In this document: piece after piece, positions 53,235 to 61,766 of the stretch
Layout of the letters: every line of letters begins with the position of its first letter
How positions within the stretch are numbered: position 1 is the first letter of the stretch
DNA from: Pacificoceanicola sp049341065
GTDB lineage: Bacteria > Pseudomonadota > Alphaproteobacteria > Rhodobacterales > Rhodobacteraceae
Reading direction: 5' to 3'
NCBI RefSeq assembly: GCF_049341065.1
Contig: NZ_JBMPIX010000019.1
Span: 1 to 64,000, forward strand
DNA: 64,000 nucleotides
Notes under the pieces: generated by a model
The model's database searches: none
What the model was told of the DNA's origin: nothing
The model's input: the letters and a program-made list of their open reading frames with translations, nothing else
Translations under genes and position numbers: made by a program

Positions 53235-53660
53235 ATGCCAGACACGCCGCATCACCCGCAGCAACAAGCCGACCGTTTTACCCGGGCGCGTCAGGTGCAA
53301 TCGGTGGCCTTGCTTGAGGATTACGTCGAGATGATCGGCGATCTATTGAGCGAGTTGGGCGAAGCCCGGGTGGCCGATATTGCCGAACGTATGGGCGTTG
53401 CCCAGCCCACGGCAACCAAGGCCATCGCCCGGCTGAAACGCGAAGGGTTGGCCACCGCCCGTCCCTATCGCGGCGTATTTCTGACGGAAGAAGGGGCCGC
53501 GCTGGCCGACCGTGTGCGCGCGCGTCACCGCACCGTTGTCGAACTGCTTGTCGCCGTGGGTGTCCCGGGCGATGTGGCCGAAATGGACGCCGAAGGGATC
53601 GAGCACCACGTGTCGGATCGCACACTGGCGGCCTTCGAGGCGTTTCTCAAAGACCGCTAA
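53235..53660 (+). CDS. mntR: Manganese-responsive transcriptional regulator MntR
   Basis: A 141-residue DtxR/MntR-family repressor. The winged helix lies at about residues 35-85 (ARVADIAERMGVAQPTATKAIARLKREGLATARP). Metal-site residues are in the C-terminal helical part, with clustered Glu and His (HRTVVEL, EMDAEGIEHHVSDRTL). It lacks the SH3-like third domain, as usual for this short type. ATG 53235 was chosen since the longer frame overlaps the operator. It probably represses mntH and itself when Mn2+ is ample. Confidence 0.95.
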   Translation: MPDTPHHPQQQADRFTRARQVQSVALLEDYVEMIGDLLSELGEARVADIAERMGVAQPTATKAIARLKREGLATARPYRGVFLTEEGAALADRVRARHRTVVELLVAVGVPGDVAEMDAEGIEHHVSDRTLAAFEAFLKDR

Positions 53661-53695
53661 AGCTTTGGTCCGTCAGGGGCGAAGCCGTCTGGGGA

Positions 53696-55201
53696 TCACT
53701 GCGACGGTAGATCGAAGATCTGCCCGGGATAAATCAGGTCGGGATCGCGGATGCGGTCTTTGTTGGCCTCGAAAACCTTGATGTAATCCATCCCCTCGCC
53801 ATAGCGGTTCCGTGCGATCGCCCAAAGCGTATTGCCCGGTTGCACCGTGATGGCGGTGATGGGCCCGCCCACTGGGGCGGCCGCAAGCGCCTCGGGGCTT
53901 TCGCGCAGGAAGGGGCTTTCGACGCGGGCAATGACCTCGCCTGCCGCGTCCAGTTGATCAACGCGCAACGTGTAGGTGCCGGTGTCGATCGCCGGCAAGG
54001 TGACCCGCCAGCGCCCGTCGGCGCGAATGCGCGAGGTCGTCACCGGGGCATTGTCCAGATAGACCCGGACAAAGGCGGTTTGATCGCCACGTCCAGACAA
54101 CAAAACCTCGCCTGCCTCGTCATAGTTGATGGAATCCAGCGCGACGTCGCCGGGGGCCAGAGGTGCGGTTGGCAGAACCTCAACGCCGCGCGACGAGGAC
54201 AACAGAACCGCTGGCGCTTGTGTAGCTGGGGCCGGATTGATCGGAGGAGGCGCGGCTTTGGGCGCAGGGGCGGCGTCCTTTGCGATCACCTCTGGCGCTT
54301 CGGCGGGCAAAGGGGCCACAGCGGCCAATTCCGTGGTCACATCCGGGGCGGTTTGGGCAACTTGAGGTGCCTTGGCCGGCACAGTCTCAGGCTGAGCGAT
54401 CTGAACCTCTTGCGGTGCCTTGGCCCGCGTTTCGGGCGCAGGCTGGGCAGGTTTGGTTTCGGGTGCGGCGGGTTCAGTCTCGGTCAGACCGGGTTTGCCG
54501 GGGTCCAGCACCGCGAGCTGCTCGTCCCTCGGCTTTGGCTTTGGCTTTGCGGTGGCGACGACCGGCACCGGCGCGATGATCACTTCCTCGTCCGAGGTCA
54601 GTTCCTCGGCGCCCAGCTTTTGCAACAGCCTCAGCACATGCGACTGATCGCTGGCGACAAGGTCCAGAAAGACAACAAAGCGGCCGTCCGGGCCGATCTG
54701 TGTGTTGGCCATGGCATCGCCATCTACCATCACCTCAAGCGTGGCACCGGGGGTGCCCGCGCCAGCCACAAGGGTGCTGCCGCCCGGCTCGGCGCGCACC
54801 AGATCGAACCGAGGACCAAGGGCGGCCGCGGCCTTTGGAGGTTCGGCGGTTTGCACGGCGGGTTCGGGCGCGGACTGCGGTTCAGCCAACGGTTGGTCTG
54901 GCACGGGTTGCGGCGCTTCAAACGGTTTGTCCTGCGGCGGCTGAAGCACCGCTTCTTCGGACTGGTCCGGCTTGGCAGCGGGCAGTTGCGCCGGGTCCGC
55001 CTTCAAAGCGGCGTCGGGCGCCGAAGGGGCCGCCGGTTGACTGGGCGTGTCGACCTCCGGGGCGACCAAGGCCGCCTTCACGGGCGCAGCTTTACGCCCC
55101 AATAACTTGTCCAGATCAATCACGCCTGTGGCAACCAAAACGGCCGCTGCCGCCAATGTTCCCGTGCCGCCTATCGCGGCATAGAGTGCCAGTTTGCTCA
55201 T
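53696..55201 (-). CDS. LysM domain protein with Pro/Ala-rich linker
   Basis: A 501-residue protein with an N-terminal hydrophobic anchor (about 5-27), a long Pro/Ala/Glu-rich region interrupted by Ig-like beta segments (about 125-205 and 355-430), and a C-terminal LysM domain (about 450-500: ITVQPGNTLWAIARNRYGEGMDY, LIYPGQIFDLP). LysM domains bind peptidoglycan, so it likely spans from inner membrane to cell wall. Low-complexity regions are typical of this Rhodobacteraceae protein type. It is divergent from the LOG gene. Confidence 0.88.
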   Translation of the reverse strand: MSKLALYAAIGGTGTLAAAAVLVATGVIDLDKLLGRKAAPVKAALVAPEVDTPSQPAAPSAPDAALKADPAQLPAAKPDQSEEAVLQPPQDKPFEAPQPVPDQPLAEPQSAPEPAVQTAEPPKAAAALGPRFDLVRAEPGGSTLVAGAGTPGATLEVMVDGDAMANTQIGPDGRFVVFLDLVASDQSHVLRLLQKLGAEELTSDEEVIIAPVPVVATAKPKPKPRDEQLAVLDPGKPGLTETEPAAPETKPAQPAPETRAKAPQEVQIAQPETVPAKAPQVAQTAPDVTTELAAVAPLPAEAPEVIAKDAAPAPKAAPPPINPAPATQAPAVLLSSSRGVEVLPTAPLAPGDVALDSINYDEAGEVLLSGRGDQTAFVRVYLDNAPVTTSRIRADGRWRVTLPAIDTGTYTLRVDQLDAAGEVIARVESPFLRESPEALAAAPVGGPITAITVQPGNTLWAIARNRYGEGMDYIKVFEANKDRIRDPDLIYPGQIFDLPSQ

Positions 55202-55321
55202 CGCAGTTCCATGACCTGTTCCCATCCCCCCGGACCCGCGCGCATGCGCGCGGTTGAGCGTGTATATCAACCAGCTTATCAAGGGTCAAAAGCCCTTTTC
55301 CACAAGCTTCGGAGCGCCCCC

Positions 55322-55873
55322 ATGTCCACCAAATCCATCTGCGTCTACTGTGGTTCGCGTTATGGCACGCAAAGCGCCTATGCCGACGAGGCCTCCGCCC
55401 TTGGCCAGATCATCGCTGCCGAGGGCTGGCGGCTGGTGTACGGCGCAGGTGACGTGGGGCTGATGGGCACCATTGCCCGCGCCACCCAAGAGGCCGGCGG
55501 CGAGACATTCGGCGTGATCCCCACCCACCTTATGCGCAAGGAGGTCGGCAAGACCGACCTGACGACCTTTGTCATCACGGAAACCATGCACGAGCGCAAG
55601 AAGGTCATGCTGATGAACGCCGATGCGGTGGTGGTCATGCCCGGCGGTCCGGGGTCGCTGGACGAATTCTTTGAGGTGCTGACATGGCGCCAGCTTGGGC
55701 TGCACGACAAGCCGATCATCCTGCTGGATACCATGGGCTATTGGGGGCCGTTGCGCGGGTTGTTGCAGCATACGGTGGATCACGGCTTTGCCGAGGCAAG
55801 CCTGCTGGATTTCGTTCAGAGCGGCGCTTCGGCCAGCGAGGTCGCGGCGCTTTTGCGGCGCGCCCTGTCCTGA
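55322..55873 (+). CDS. LOG family protein (cytokinin riboside 5'-monophosphate phosphoribohydrolase-like)
   Basis: A 183-residue Rossmann-type protein. It shows the nucleotide motif PGGPGSLDEFFE, a variant of PGGxGTxxE with Thr to Ser, plus YGAGDVGLMG and TMHERKKVMLMNADA. LOG proteins hydrolyse nucleoside monophosphates to release the base. ATG 55322 fits the family start. The 3' end overlaps rarD by 58 bases tail to tail. Confidence 0.93.
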   Translation: MSTKSICVYCGSRYGTQSAYADEASALGQIIAAEGWRLVYGAGDVGLMGTIARATQEAGGETFGVIPTHLMRKEVGKTDLTTFVITETMHERKKVMLMNADAVVVMPGGPGSLDEFFEVLTWRQLGLHDKPIILLDTMGYWGPLRGLLQHTVDHGFAEASLLDFVQSGASASEVAALLRRALS

Positions 55874-56730
55874 GAGATGCTGACCCAGGAATAGATCGCC
55901 AGCGCCAGCCAGATCAGCGCAAAGGCCACGGCGTGATAGCCGGTAAAGCTTTCGCCAAAGATCACCACGGCGCAGAAGAATTGCAGCGTCGGGTTGAGGT
56001 ATTGCAGCAAGCCCACGGTGGACAGGCTGATCTTTTGCGCCGCCTTGGAAAACAGGATCAGCGGCAGCGCTGTCAGCAGCCCAGAAAACGCCAAGAGCGC
56101 CGAAGTGCGAAGGTCATGGCCAAAGACCCCCTGCCCGTGACTGTGCAGCCAGCCCAGCCAGATGATCCCGATCGGCGACAGCAGCGTGACTTCGGCGGTC
56201 ACCGAGACAACCGGCCCGGTGCTCAGCCGCTTCTTGACGATACCGTAAAGACCAAAAGTCAGGGCCAGCGTCAGCGATATCCAGGGCGCCGCGCCCAGAC
56301 CCCATGTCAATTGCGCAACGCCCAGTGCCGCCAGCGCCACCGCCAGCCATTGCCAGCGGCCCAGACGCTCTTTCATCACGACAACGCCCAGAAGCACCGC
56401 TACGAGGGGGAACATGTAGTAGCCCAGCGAGGTTTCGGTGACGCGGCCGATCTGTACGGAAAAGATGAACAGAAACCAGTTGACCGAGATCATCAGCGCC
56501 GCAAACCCCAAGATCGCGGCAGCGCGCGGGCTCCGCAATGTTTCGCGCAGCACGCCAAGGCGCCCCTGAAACGCCAGCAAGGCGGCAAAGGTCACCAGCG
56601 ACCAAAGCGTGCGATGGGCCAGCAACTCAAGCGGCGGCACATTGGTCAACAGTTTGTAATACAAGGGAGACAGCCCCCAGATCATACAAGCGCCGATCAT
56701 GGCCAGAATGCCGGTCTTGCTGTCGCTCAT
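55816..56730 (-). CDS. rarD: EamA family transporter RarD
   Basis: A 304-residue membrane protein with ten helices in two EamA repeats. It shows the RarD-type opening GILAMIGACMIWGLSPLYYKLL and HRTLWSLVTF. RarD proteins are presumed drug/metabolite exporters (chloramphenicol sensitivity); substrate unknown. The C terminus overlaps the LOG gene. Confidence 0.94.
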   Translation of the reverse strand: MSDSKTGILAMIGACMIWGLSPLYYKLLTNVPPLELLAHRTLWSLVTFAALLAFQGRLGVLRETLRSPRAAAILGFAALMISVNWFLFIFSVQIGRVTETSLGYYMFPLVAVLLGVVVMKERLGRWQWLAVALAALGVAQLTWGLGAAPWISLTLALTFGLYGIVKKRLSTGPVVSVTAEVTLLSPIGIIWLGWLHSHGQGVFGHDLRTSALLAFSGLLTALPLILFSKAAQKISLSTVGLLQYLNPTLQFFCAVVIFGESFTGYHAVAFALIWLALAIYSWVSISQDRARRKSAATSLAEAPL

Positions 56731-56849
56731 GCCTTGCCTCAGTCGATTGCCCTGCCAGAAAGCGCGACGCTACGCCCCCTCGCCCGCAGGGGCAAGGGGC
56801 GGCTGATCTGCTGTGAAAGTCAAAGCCGACGGCAGGGCATCGCGAGATC

Positions 56850-57302
56850 TCAGAGAGCGAATTCCTGCGTCAACAGCTTTTCGATCTGGTCGATCGGGTG
56901 ATTGGTCAGGGTCTTGTCGATCTCGGCCACAACGCGGTCGCGCACCTCTTTGTGCATCTTGCCGCGCAGCTCGCCCAGAATGGCAGGCGGCGCCACCAGC
57001 ACAATGCGCCCGAACGCGCCGCTGTGGGCCTGCTTGTACAAAATCTCTGCCAGTTCATCGGCAAAGCGTTCTTTCGCCAATTCGTGCCAATCGGTGTCGT
57101 CCATGGTCGATTTCTGGCCTGGGCTGCCGCCGGTATTGCGGCCCGGACGGTTGGCCGATTGCTCCCGGTCCGACGGGTTGTCCTGCTGTTCGATACGCAC
57201 AACGTTCAGATCGGGGTCTTGCGCATCAAGGTCATTGCGCAGGAACAGGGCTTTTTCACCATCAGCAATCAGAACCCACGTACCTTTGGTCAGTATGGCC
57301 AT
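56850..57302 (-). CDS. Host attachment family protein
   Basis: A 150-residue soluble protein of the family annotated as required for attachment to host cells, related to eRF1-like translation-factor folds. The opening MAILTKGTWVLIADGEKALFLRN and the C-terminal IVLVAPPAILGELRGKMHKEVRDRVVAEIDKTLTNHPIDQIEKLL are hallmarks. The family name comes from Agrobacterium work and need not apply here. Transcribed alone. Confidence 0.9.
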   Translation of the reverse strand: MAILTKGTWVLIADGEKALFLRNDLDAQDPDLNVVRIEQQDNPSDREQSANRPGRNTGGSPGQKSTMDDTDWHELAKERFADELAEILYKQAHSGAFGRIVLVAPPAILGELRGKMHKEVRDRVVAEIDKTLTNHPIDQIEKLLTQEFAL

Positions 57303-57508
57303 ATCAACACTCCTTGGTTGTCAGGGTTGCAGACTAAGCCGCGTCCGCGCGCAGTACTTTAGCCCCTGTTAAGCATAACCCCGGAAAGACCGGCAAAGTT
57401 CCGGCTGCCGAGCAATTTTGCCCAATGCATGCCCCATTCCGCGCCTAACCCAAAAGACCGCCCCACGGACAGGGAAACGCCCCCAAAACGCCGGAGCCCC
57501 GCTGCAAG

Positions 57509-59383
57509 ATGCCCGTCTATATCGTTGATCCGAACTCGACCGAGCCGCGCCATCTGGCCTCTGTCGATGTCAAATTCTCGGGGTTGCATATTGGCGGCGG
57601 CATCTATTTCAGCGCCAACCACTATCCAACGGTTGGAGGCACCTCGAAGGCGATCCCGCAACGCTCGTTGATCGGCGAGGCCGAGCAGCACAATACGGTG
57701 GAATACGACTATACCCTGCCGGCCGGGGCCGATCCGTGGGATGCCTACCGTGACGATCTGAATGGCGATGGCACACCCGATGCCATCAAGGCAGGCTATG
57801 ACATGTCGCTGCATGTGGGGGACACGCTGGCGTCGGGGTCATTCTATGATGGCCCGTCGGTGCCCCTGCTGATTGCCAATGATCCCAACGATCTGAGCGG
57901 CACAGTCTATATCACCGGCTATCCCGGCAGCGCCACCTCGCTTGACGGGCAGGAAGGCACCTTGCACGAAACCTATGGCACCATCGGCGGCTATACCGCG
58001 CAGGATGTCGGGGGCGATGCAGGCGGCTATTTCACAATCAACGACGCGCAGGTTCTGACCGGTATGTCGGGCGGCGGCACCTATCTGGATTACGATTCCG
58101 ATGGCGACGGCACGGTCGAGACCTATGCCATCGGGACGGTGACGCGCTCGGGCTTTATCGACTATCCGAATCCGGTCCCGGATCAGTATTTCGCCGAGGT
58201 CACATCGTTTTCCCCCCACTACGCCAAGCTGGCCGCCACCATCGAAGGGCTGACAGGCGCGGATGCACGCACCGCCGATGATTTCGGACGCAACGTGCTG
58301 CTCTCAGCGCAGACTTTGGGGGCAAGCCTGACCACCGTGCAGGGGCAGTTCTTTCACGAGGATATCTATGGCGGGGTGAATGCCGATACGCTACTGGGCG
58401 CTGGGGGAAACGATCTGCTGCTTGGGAAGGAAGCCGACGATCTTCTGGACGGCGGCGACGGGCAGGATACGCTGATCGGAGGCACCGGCAGCGATACCCT
58501 GACCGGGGGCGCGGGCGCCGATCGCTTTACGGTCGAGGCGGCCGCGTCGGAAACAGATGTGATCAGCGACTTTGACCAGACGGTCGATGACCTTGACCTG
58601 TCGCTGTACTTCGACACCCTGCAAGACGCGATGGACGCCGCCACGGCCGTTGGGCCGGACACGGTGATCGACCTGAGCCAAGGCACCCTGCCCGCCGCCG
58701 CTGGCGCCGGATCGGTTCAGGTGTTGAACTTTTCCCCGGCGAGCTTGACTGCCAGCAACGTGATGGTCGCCTGTTTTACCGCAGGCACGCGTGTCTTGAC
58801 CAAGACCGGCCCGCGCGTTGTCGAGGCGCTGCGCCCCGGTGACAGGGTCTGGACACGGGACAACGGGTTTCAGCCCCTGCGCGAACTGGCGGTGCGCCGC
58901 CTGTCGCCTGCCGATCTGCGCCTCGCGCCGCACCTGTGCCCGATTAGGATCAAAGCTGGCACACTTGGCGATGGCGTGCCCGCGCGCAATCTGACGGTTT
59001 CGCCCCAGCACCGCGTCCTGATCAGCGGCCCCATCGTCCAGCGCATGCTGGGCGAGACCGAGGCGCTGGTGCCCGCACGCAAGCTCTGCGTTCTGAAGGG
59101 CGTGCGGCAGATCCCGCCCGACGCAGCTGTGCGCTATGTCCATCTGGTCTTTGCCCGGCACGAAATCGTTTCCGCCGAGGGCTGTCTGAGCGAAAGCTTC
59201 TACCCCGGCGACGCCACGCTGGCCGCCCTGCCCGCCCGTCAGGCCGAAGCCTACCTTGACCTGTTCCACACCCTGCTGCCCGCGCGGCTTTTGCTGTGCG
59301 AAGGTCGGGCCGAGCGGCTTGTGCTGCGTCACAGGCGGAATGGCAAACCATTGCAGCAGGCCACAATGCAAGGGCCGGTGTGA
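57509..59383 (+). CDS. Predicted serine protease - RTX - Hint protein
   Basis: A 624-residue protein. The N-terminal 240 residues look like a trypsin/V8-type protease: SANH with His38, DMSL with Asp98, YITGYPGS and GMSGGG with Ser187, in the right order and spacing. RTX repeats follow at about 290-345 (GGxGxDxLx), and a Hint domain at 418-560 has Cys422 in ACFTAGTRVLT and His501 in VSPQHRVLI. No Sec signal; secretion by a type I system is inferred. The triad assignment is inference. GTG or ATG alternatives upstream were not better than 57509. Confidence 0.82.
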   Translation: MPVYIVDPNSTEPRHLASVDVKFSGLHIGGGIYFSANHYPTVGGTSKAIPQRSLIGEAEQHNTVEYDYTLPAGADPWDAYRDDLNGDGTPDAIKAGYDMSLHVGDTLASGSFYDGPSVPLLIANDPNDLSGTVYITGYPGSATSLDGQEGTLHETYGTIGGYTAQDVGGDAGGYFTINDAQVLTGMSGGGTYLDYDSDGDGTVETYAIGTVTRSGFIDYPNPVPDQYFAEVTSFSPHYAKLAATIEGLTGADARTADDFGRNVLLSAQTLGASLTTVQGQFFHEDIYGGVNADTLLGAGGNDLLLGKEADDLLDGGDGQDTLIGGTGSDTLTGGAGADRFTVEAAASETDVISDFDQTVDDLDLSLYFDTLQDAMDAATAVGPDTVIDLSQGTLPAAAGAGSVQVLNFSPASLTASNVMVACFTAGTRVLTKTGPRVVEALRPGDRVWTRDNGFQPLRELAVRRLSPADLRLAPHLCPIRIKAGTLGDGVPARNLTVSPQHRVLISGPIVQRMLGETEALVPARKLCVLKGVRQIPPDAAVRYVHLVFARHEIVSAEGCLSESFYPGDATLAALPARQAEAYLDLFHTLLPARLLLCEGRAERLVLRHRRNGKPLQQATMQGPV

Positions 59384-59433
59384 CCCGCCGGGACATCGCC
59401 ACGGCCGCCTGCCCCGCGCCCAGCCGCAAACGA

Positions 59434-59465
59434 AAAACCGGGGCGCGTTTCCGCACCCCGGTTTT
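59434..59465. terminator. Bidirectional terminator between the protease-Hint gene and sodB
   Basis: Stem AAAACCGGGG / CCCCGGTTTT of ten pairs with a 12-base loop. A-rich and T-rich sides fit both convergent genes. Confidence 0.9.
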
Positions 59466-59506
59466 CGATATCATCCTCGCCGAATAGTTGTTCGGCGTCA
59501 GCTGTC

Positions 59507-60106
59507 TTACAGACGGCCCGCGACGTTTTCCCAGTTCACCAGGTTGTCGAGGAAGTTGGCCAGATAGGCCGGACGCTTGTTGCGGAAGTCGATGTAGTAG
59601 GAATGTTCCCACACATCGCAGCCCAGCAGCGCGGTCTGTCCAAAGCACAGCGGGTTGACGCCGTTTTCGGTCTTGGTGACTTTCAGGCCGCCATCGCTGT
59701 CCTTGACCAGCCAGCACCAGCCCGAGCCGAATTGGCCCGCACCTGCGGCGCTGAAATCTTCCTTGAACTTTTCGACGGTGCCAAAGCTGTCCTTGATCGC
59801 CGCTTCCAGTTCGGACGGCATGCCGCCGCCGCCCGGGCCCATCATTTCCCAGAACTGAGTGTGGTTCCAGTGCTGCGAGGCGTTGTTGAAGATACCATTC
59901 TGCGCAACCGCGCCGGCATCATAGGTGCCTTTGATGATGTCTTCGAGGGACTTGCCCTCCCACTCGGTGCCAGCGATCAGCTTGGAGCCGTTGTCGACAT
60001 AAGCCTTGTGGTGGATGTCGTGGTGATACTCCAGCGTTTCCTTGCTCATGCCTTTGCTTGCCAATGCGTCGTGCGCATAGGGAAGATCGGGAAGTTCGAA
60101 TGCCAT
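59507..60106 (-). CDS. sodB: Superoxide dismutase (Fe/Mn type)
   Basis: A 199-residue superoxide dismutase. The metal ligands are His28, His82, Asp164 and His168 (EYHHDIHH, NHTQFW, DVWEHSYY). GAGQFGSGWCWLV and NPLCFGQTALLGCDVWEHSYYIDFRNKRPAYL are the usual C-terminal motifs. Whether iron or manganese is used cannot be settled by eye. It has its own terminator. Confidence 0.97.
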   Translation of the reverse strand: MAFELPDLPYAHDALASKGMSKETLEYHHDIHHKAYVDNGSKLIAGTEWEGKSLEDIIKGTYDAGAVAQNGIFNNASQHWNHTQFWEMMGPGGGGMPSELEAAIKDSFGTVEKFKEDFSAAGAGQFGSGWCWLVKDSDGGLKVTKTENGVNPLCFGQTALLGCDVWEHSYYIDFRNKRPAYLANFLDNLVNWENVAGRL

Positions 60107-60192
60107 TTGGTGACCCCTCCGTGTTAAGTCATTGTCCTGCCGCTATACCTGTCCCTGAACAGGTGGCGCGTCAAGGTCTGGCGGGGAATTGG

Positions 60193-60600
60193 TCAGCGCG
60201 GCGCGCAGTTTCCCCGGGCAAAGCTGCGCTGGTTGCGCTCCAGCAGAAATGCCGTGACCGACACCGCGCCCGTGGCCTTTTTCAGCACCGCGCGGTACTT
60301 CAGCTTGATCTGGTTTCCCTGCATCGACGGCAGCGTGATCCGCCAGGTGAAGTCGAATTCATCAGCCGTGTTCTTGCGCACCTTCACGTCGACAGGCTTT
60401 TTGTCGTTGTGCTTGTAAATCGCCCCGTCGAGGATCTGGATGGTGCCGTTCGGCCGTTGGTACAGGCTGAATTGCGGCATGACCCAGTCCCGCTTGGTGC
60501 GATCCATCTTGCAGGTCAGATCCAGATCACCGGCCTGTGCCGCCGTCCCGGTCAGGGCGCAAACCAGCGCGAGTGCCTTGGAAATTCGTGTAAACATCAT
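60193..60600 (-). CDS. Small secreted protein of unknown family, paralogue A
   Basis: A 135-residue secreted protein with signal peptide (about 1-23, ending TAAQA). The mature part is LDLTCKMD..RDWVMPQF, then AIYKHNDKKP, FDFTWRI and KATGAVSVTA. It resembles the next gene in order and motif spacing (C-K-x-D, W-x-P, H/Y-N-D-K/R-K-P, K-A-T-G), so the two are paralogues. No known family was recognised. Two adjacent ATGs (60600 and 60597) are possible starts. Confidence 0.75.
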   Translation of the reverse strand: MMFTRISKALALVCALTGTAAQAGDLDLTCKMDRTKRDWVMPQFSLYQRPNGTIQILDGAIYKHNDKKPVDVKVRKNTADEFDFTWRITLPSMQGNQIKLKYRAVLKKATGAVSVTAFLLERNQRSFARGNCAPR

Positions 60601-60674
60601 GATCTCAATTCCATGTCCTAACATAGAAACGCCGCAGCCCAAAGACTGCGGCACACCACCGGTCGGCGGTACAC

Positions 60675-61094
60675 TTACTTCAGCGGCTTGACTTCGCACT
60701 TGCCTTTGCCGGTGAAAATATTGGTATAGCCAAGCGGCAGCCCGGACATAGAAAGGACGCCTGTCGCCTTGAGATAGGTCGCCGTGTAGTTGATCGTTGC
60801 ACGATGGTTGGAGCGGTCCTTGATTTTGACAGTCCAGGCAAACGTCGTGCGTTTGTTGTTGTCGGTCTTCACGCGGCCATTGATTGGCTTGCGATCGTTG
60901 TAATGCAAAATGATCGGGTCCGAGACGACAACCGAATCGTCCACTTGATCATGCCCGATGAAAAGAACTTCGGGCAGCCACCCTTGGCCTGCACTGGCGT
61001 CGATCTTGCACTCATAGCCAACGGATTTCGCATTGGCAGTGCCGGACACACCGATAAGCGCAACAAGCAGGGCGGAAGAAAAAAATCGTGACAT
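60675..61094 (-). CDS. Small secreted protein of unknown family, paralogue B
   Basis: A 139-residue secreted protein with signal peptide (about 1-22, ending TANA). It shares with paralogue A the pattern YECKID..GWLPEV, ILHYNDRKP, FAWTV and YLKATGVLSMSG, plus a terminal Cys. The two genes are 74 bases apart on one strand and may be cotranscribed. Function unknown. Confidence 0.78.
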   Translation of the reverse strand: MSRFFSSALLVALIGVSGTANAKSVGYECKIDASAGQGWLPEVLFIGHDQVDDSVVVSDPIILHYNDRKPINGRVKTDNNKRTTFAWTVKIKDRSNHRATINYTATYLKATGVLSMSGLPLGYTNIFTGKGKCEVKPLK

Positions 61095-61199
61095 GGTAAT
61101 CCTTCTGGTTTGGTGCCCCCTAATTACCAATCCATCACACGACCACAAGCCATCAGACGCCAAACAGCGTCATTTTTCTGCACCCCCGTCAGACAATTT

Positions 61200-61766
61200 T
61201 CAGTCGTGATATACGGCACTTGCCGGATGTGCCGCTGTTTTCAGCAGGTCAAAGACATAGTCCGCAACCGAGCGGAAGCAGATCACCTGCGCATGGGTTT
61301 CCGAGCGCATCCAAAAGGCTGCCGCGACCTGTGCAAGACGGGTGCGCCTCAGCTCGCCCACAGGCAGAGCCTCGGGCGACAGATCGGCGGGCGACAGCTT
61401 GGCCAGCACTTCGCGGGTCTTGTCACCAGTGATGTGAAACACCGCCCGCGCGTCGGATACATTGACGGCCAACGCATGGCTGCCGCTGAGCAGACTTGTC
61501 ATGGTTTGCGAAGCGACTGCGGCCTCGCCATAGGGGCAGAGCACCAGCAATTCGTCCGGGGACATCCAGAGGATACCGCGTTCGTCCACGCAATTGGCGC
61601 CGCGCTGCTTGGGCATGTCGACCCCCGCGACGCCCGTCGCTGCGTTCTTGATGTCAGACGAAGCAAGATCGCCGCGCAGGGTGATCATGCCCAGCGGGCC
61701 GACTTCCTGGATCTGGACCAGCCCGTCATAGCTGGCGTTCTTGAGGGGGCTGACAGGTTCAGACAT
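61200..61766 (-). CDS. soxG: Sarcosine oxidase gamma subunit
   Basis: The 188-residue gamma subunit of heterotetrameric sarcosine oxidase, which demethylates sarcosine to glycine while handing the carbon to tetrahydrofolate. It matches by order (soxA-soxG) and by motifs ERGILWMSPDELLVLCPYG and ARAVFHITGDKTREVLAKLSPADLSP. The ATG at 61766 overlaps the end of soxA by 8 bases, so translation is coupled. It is the last gene of the operon. Confidence 0.95.
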   Translation of the reverse strand: MSEPVSPLKNASYDGLVQIQEVGPLGMITLRGDLASSDIKNAATGVAGVDMPKQRGANCVDERGILWMSPDELLVLCPYGEAAVASQTMTSLLSGSHALAVNVSDARAVFHITGDKTREVLAKLSPADLSPEALPVGELRRTRLAQVAAAFWMRSETHAQVICFRSVADYVFDLLKTAAHPASAVYHD

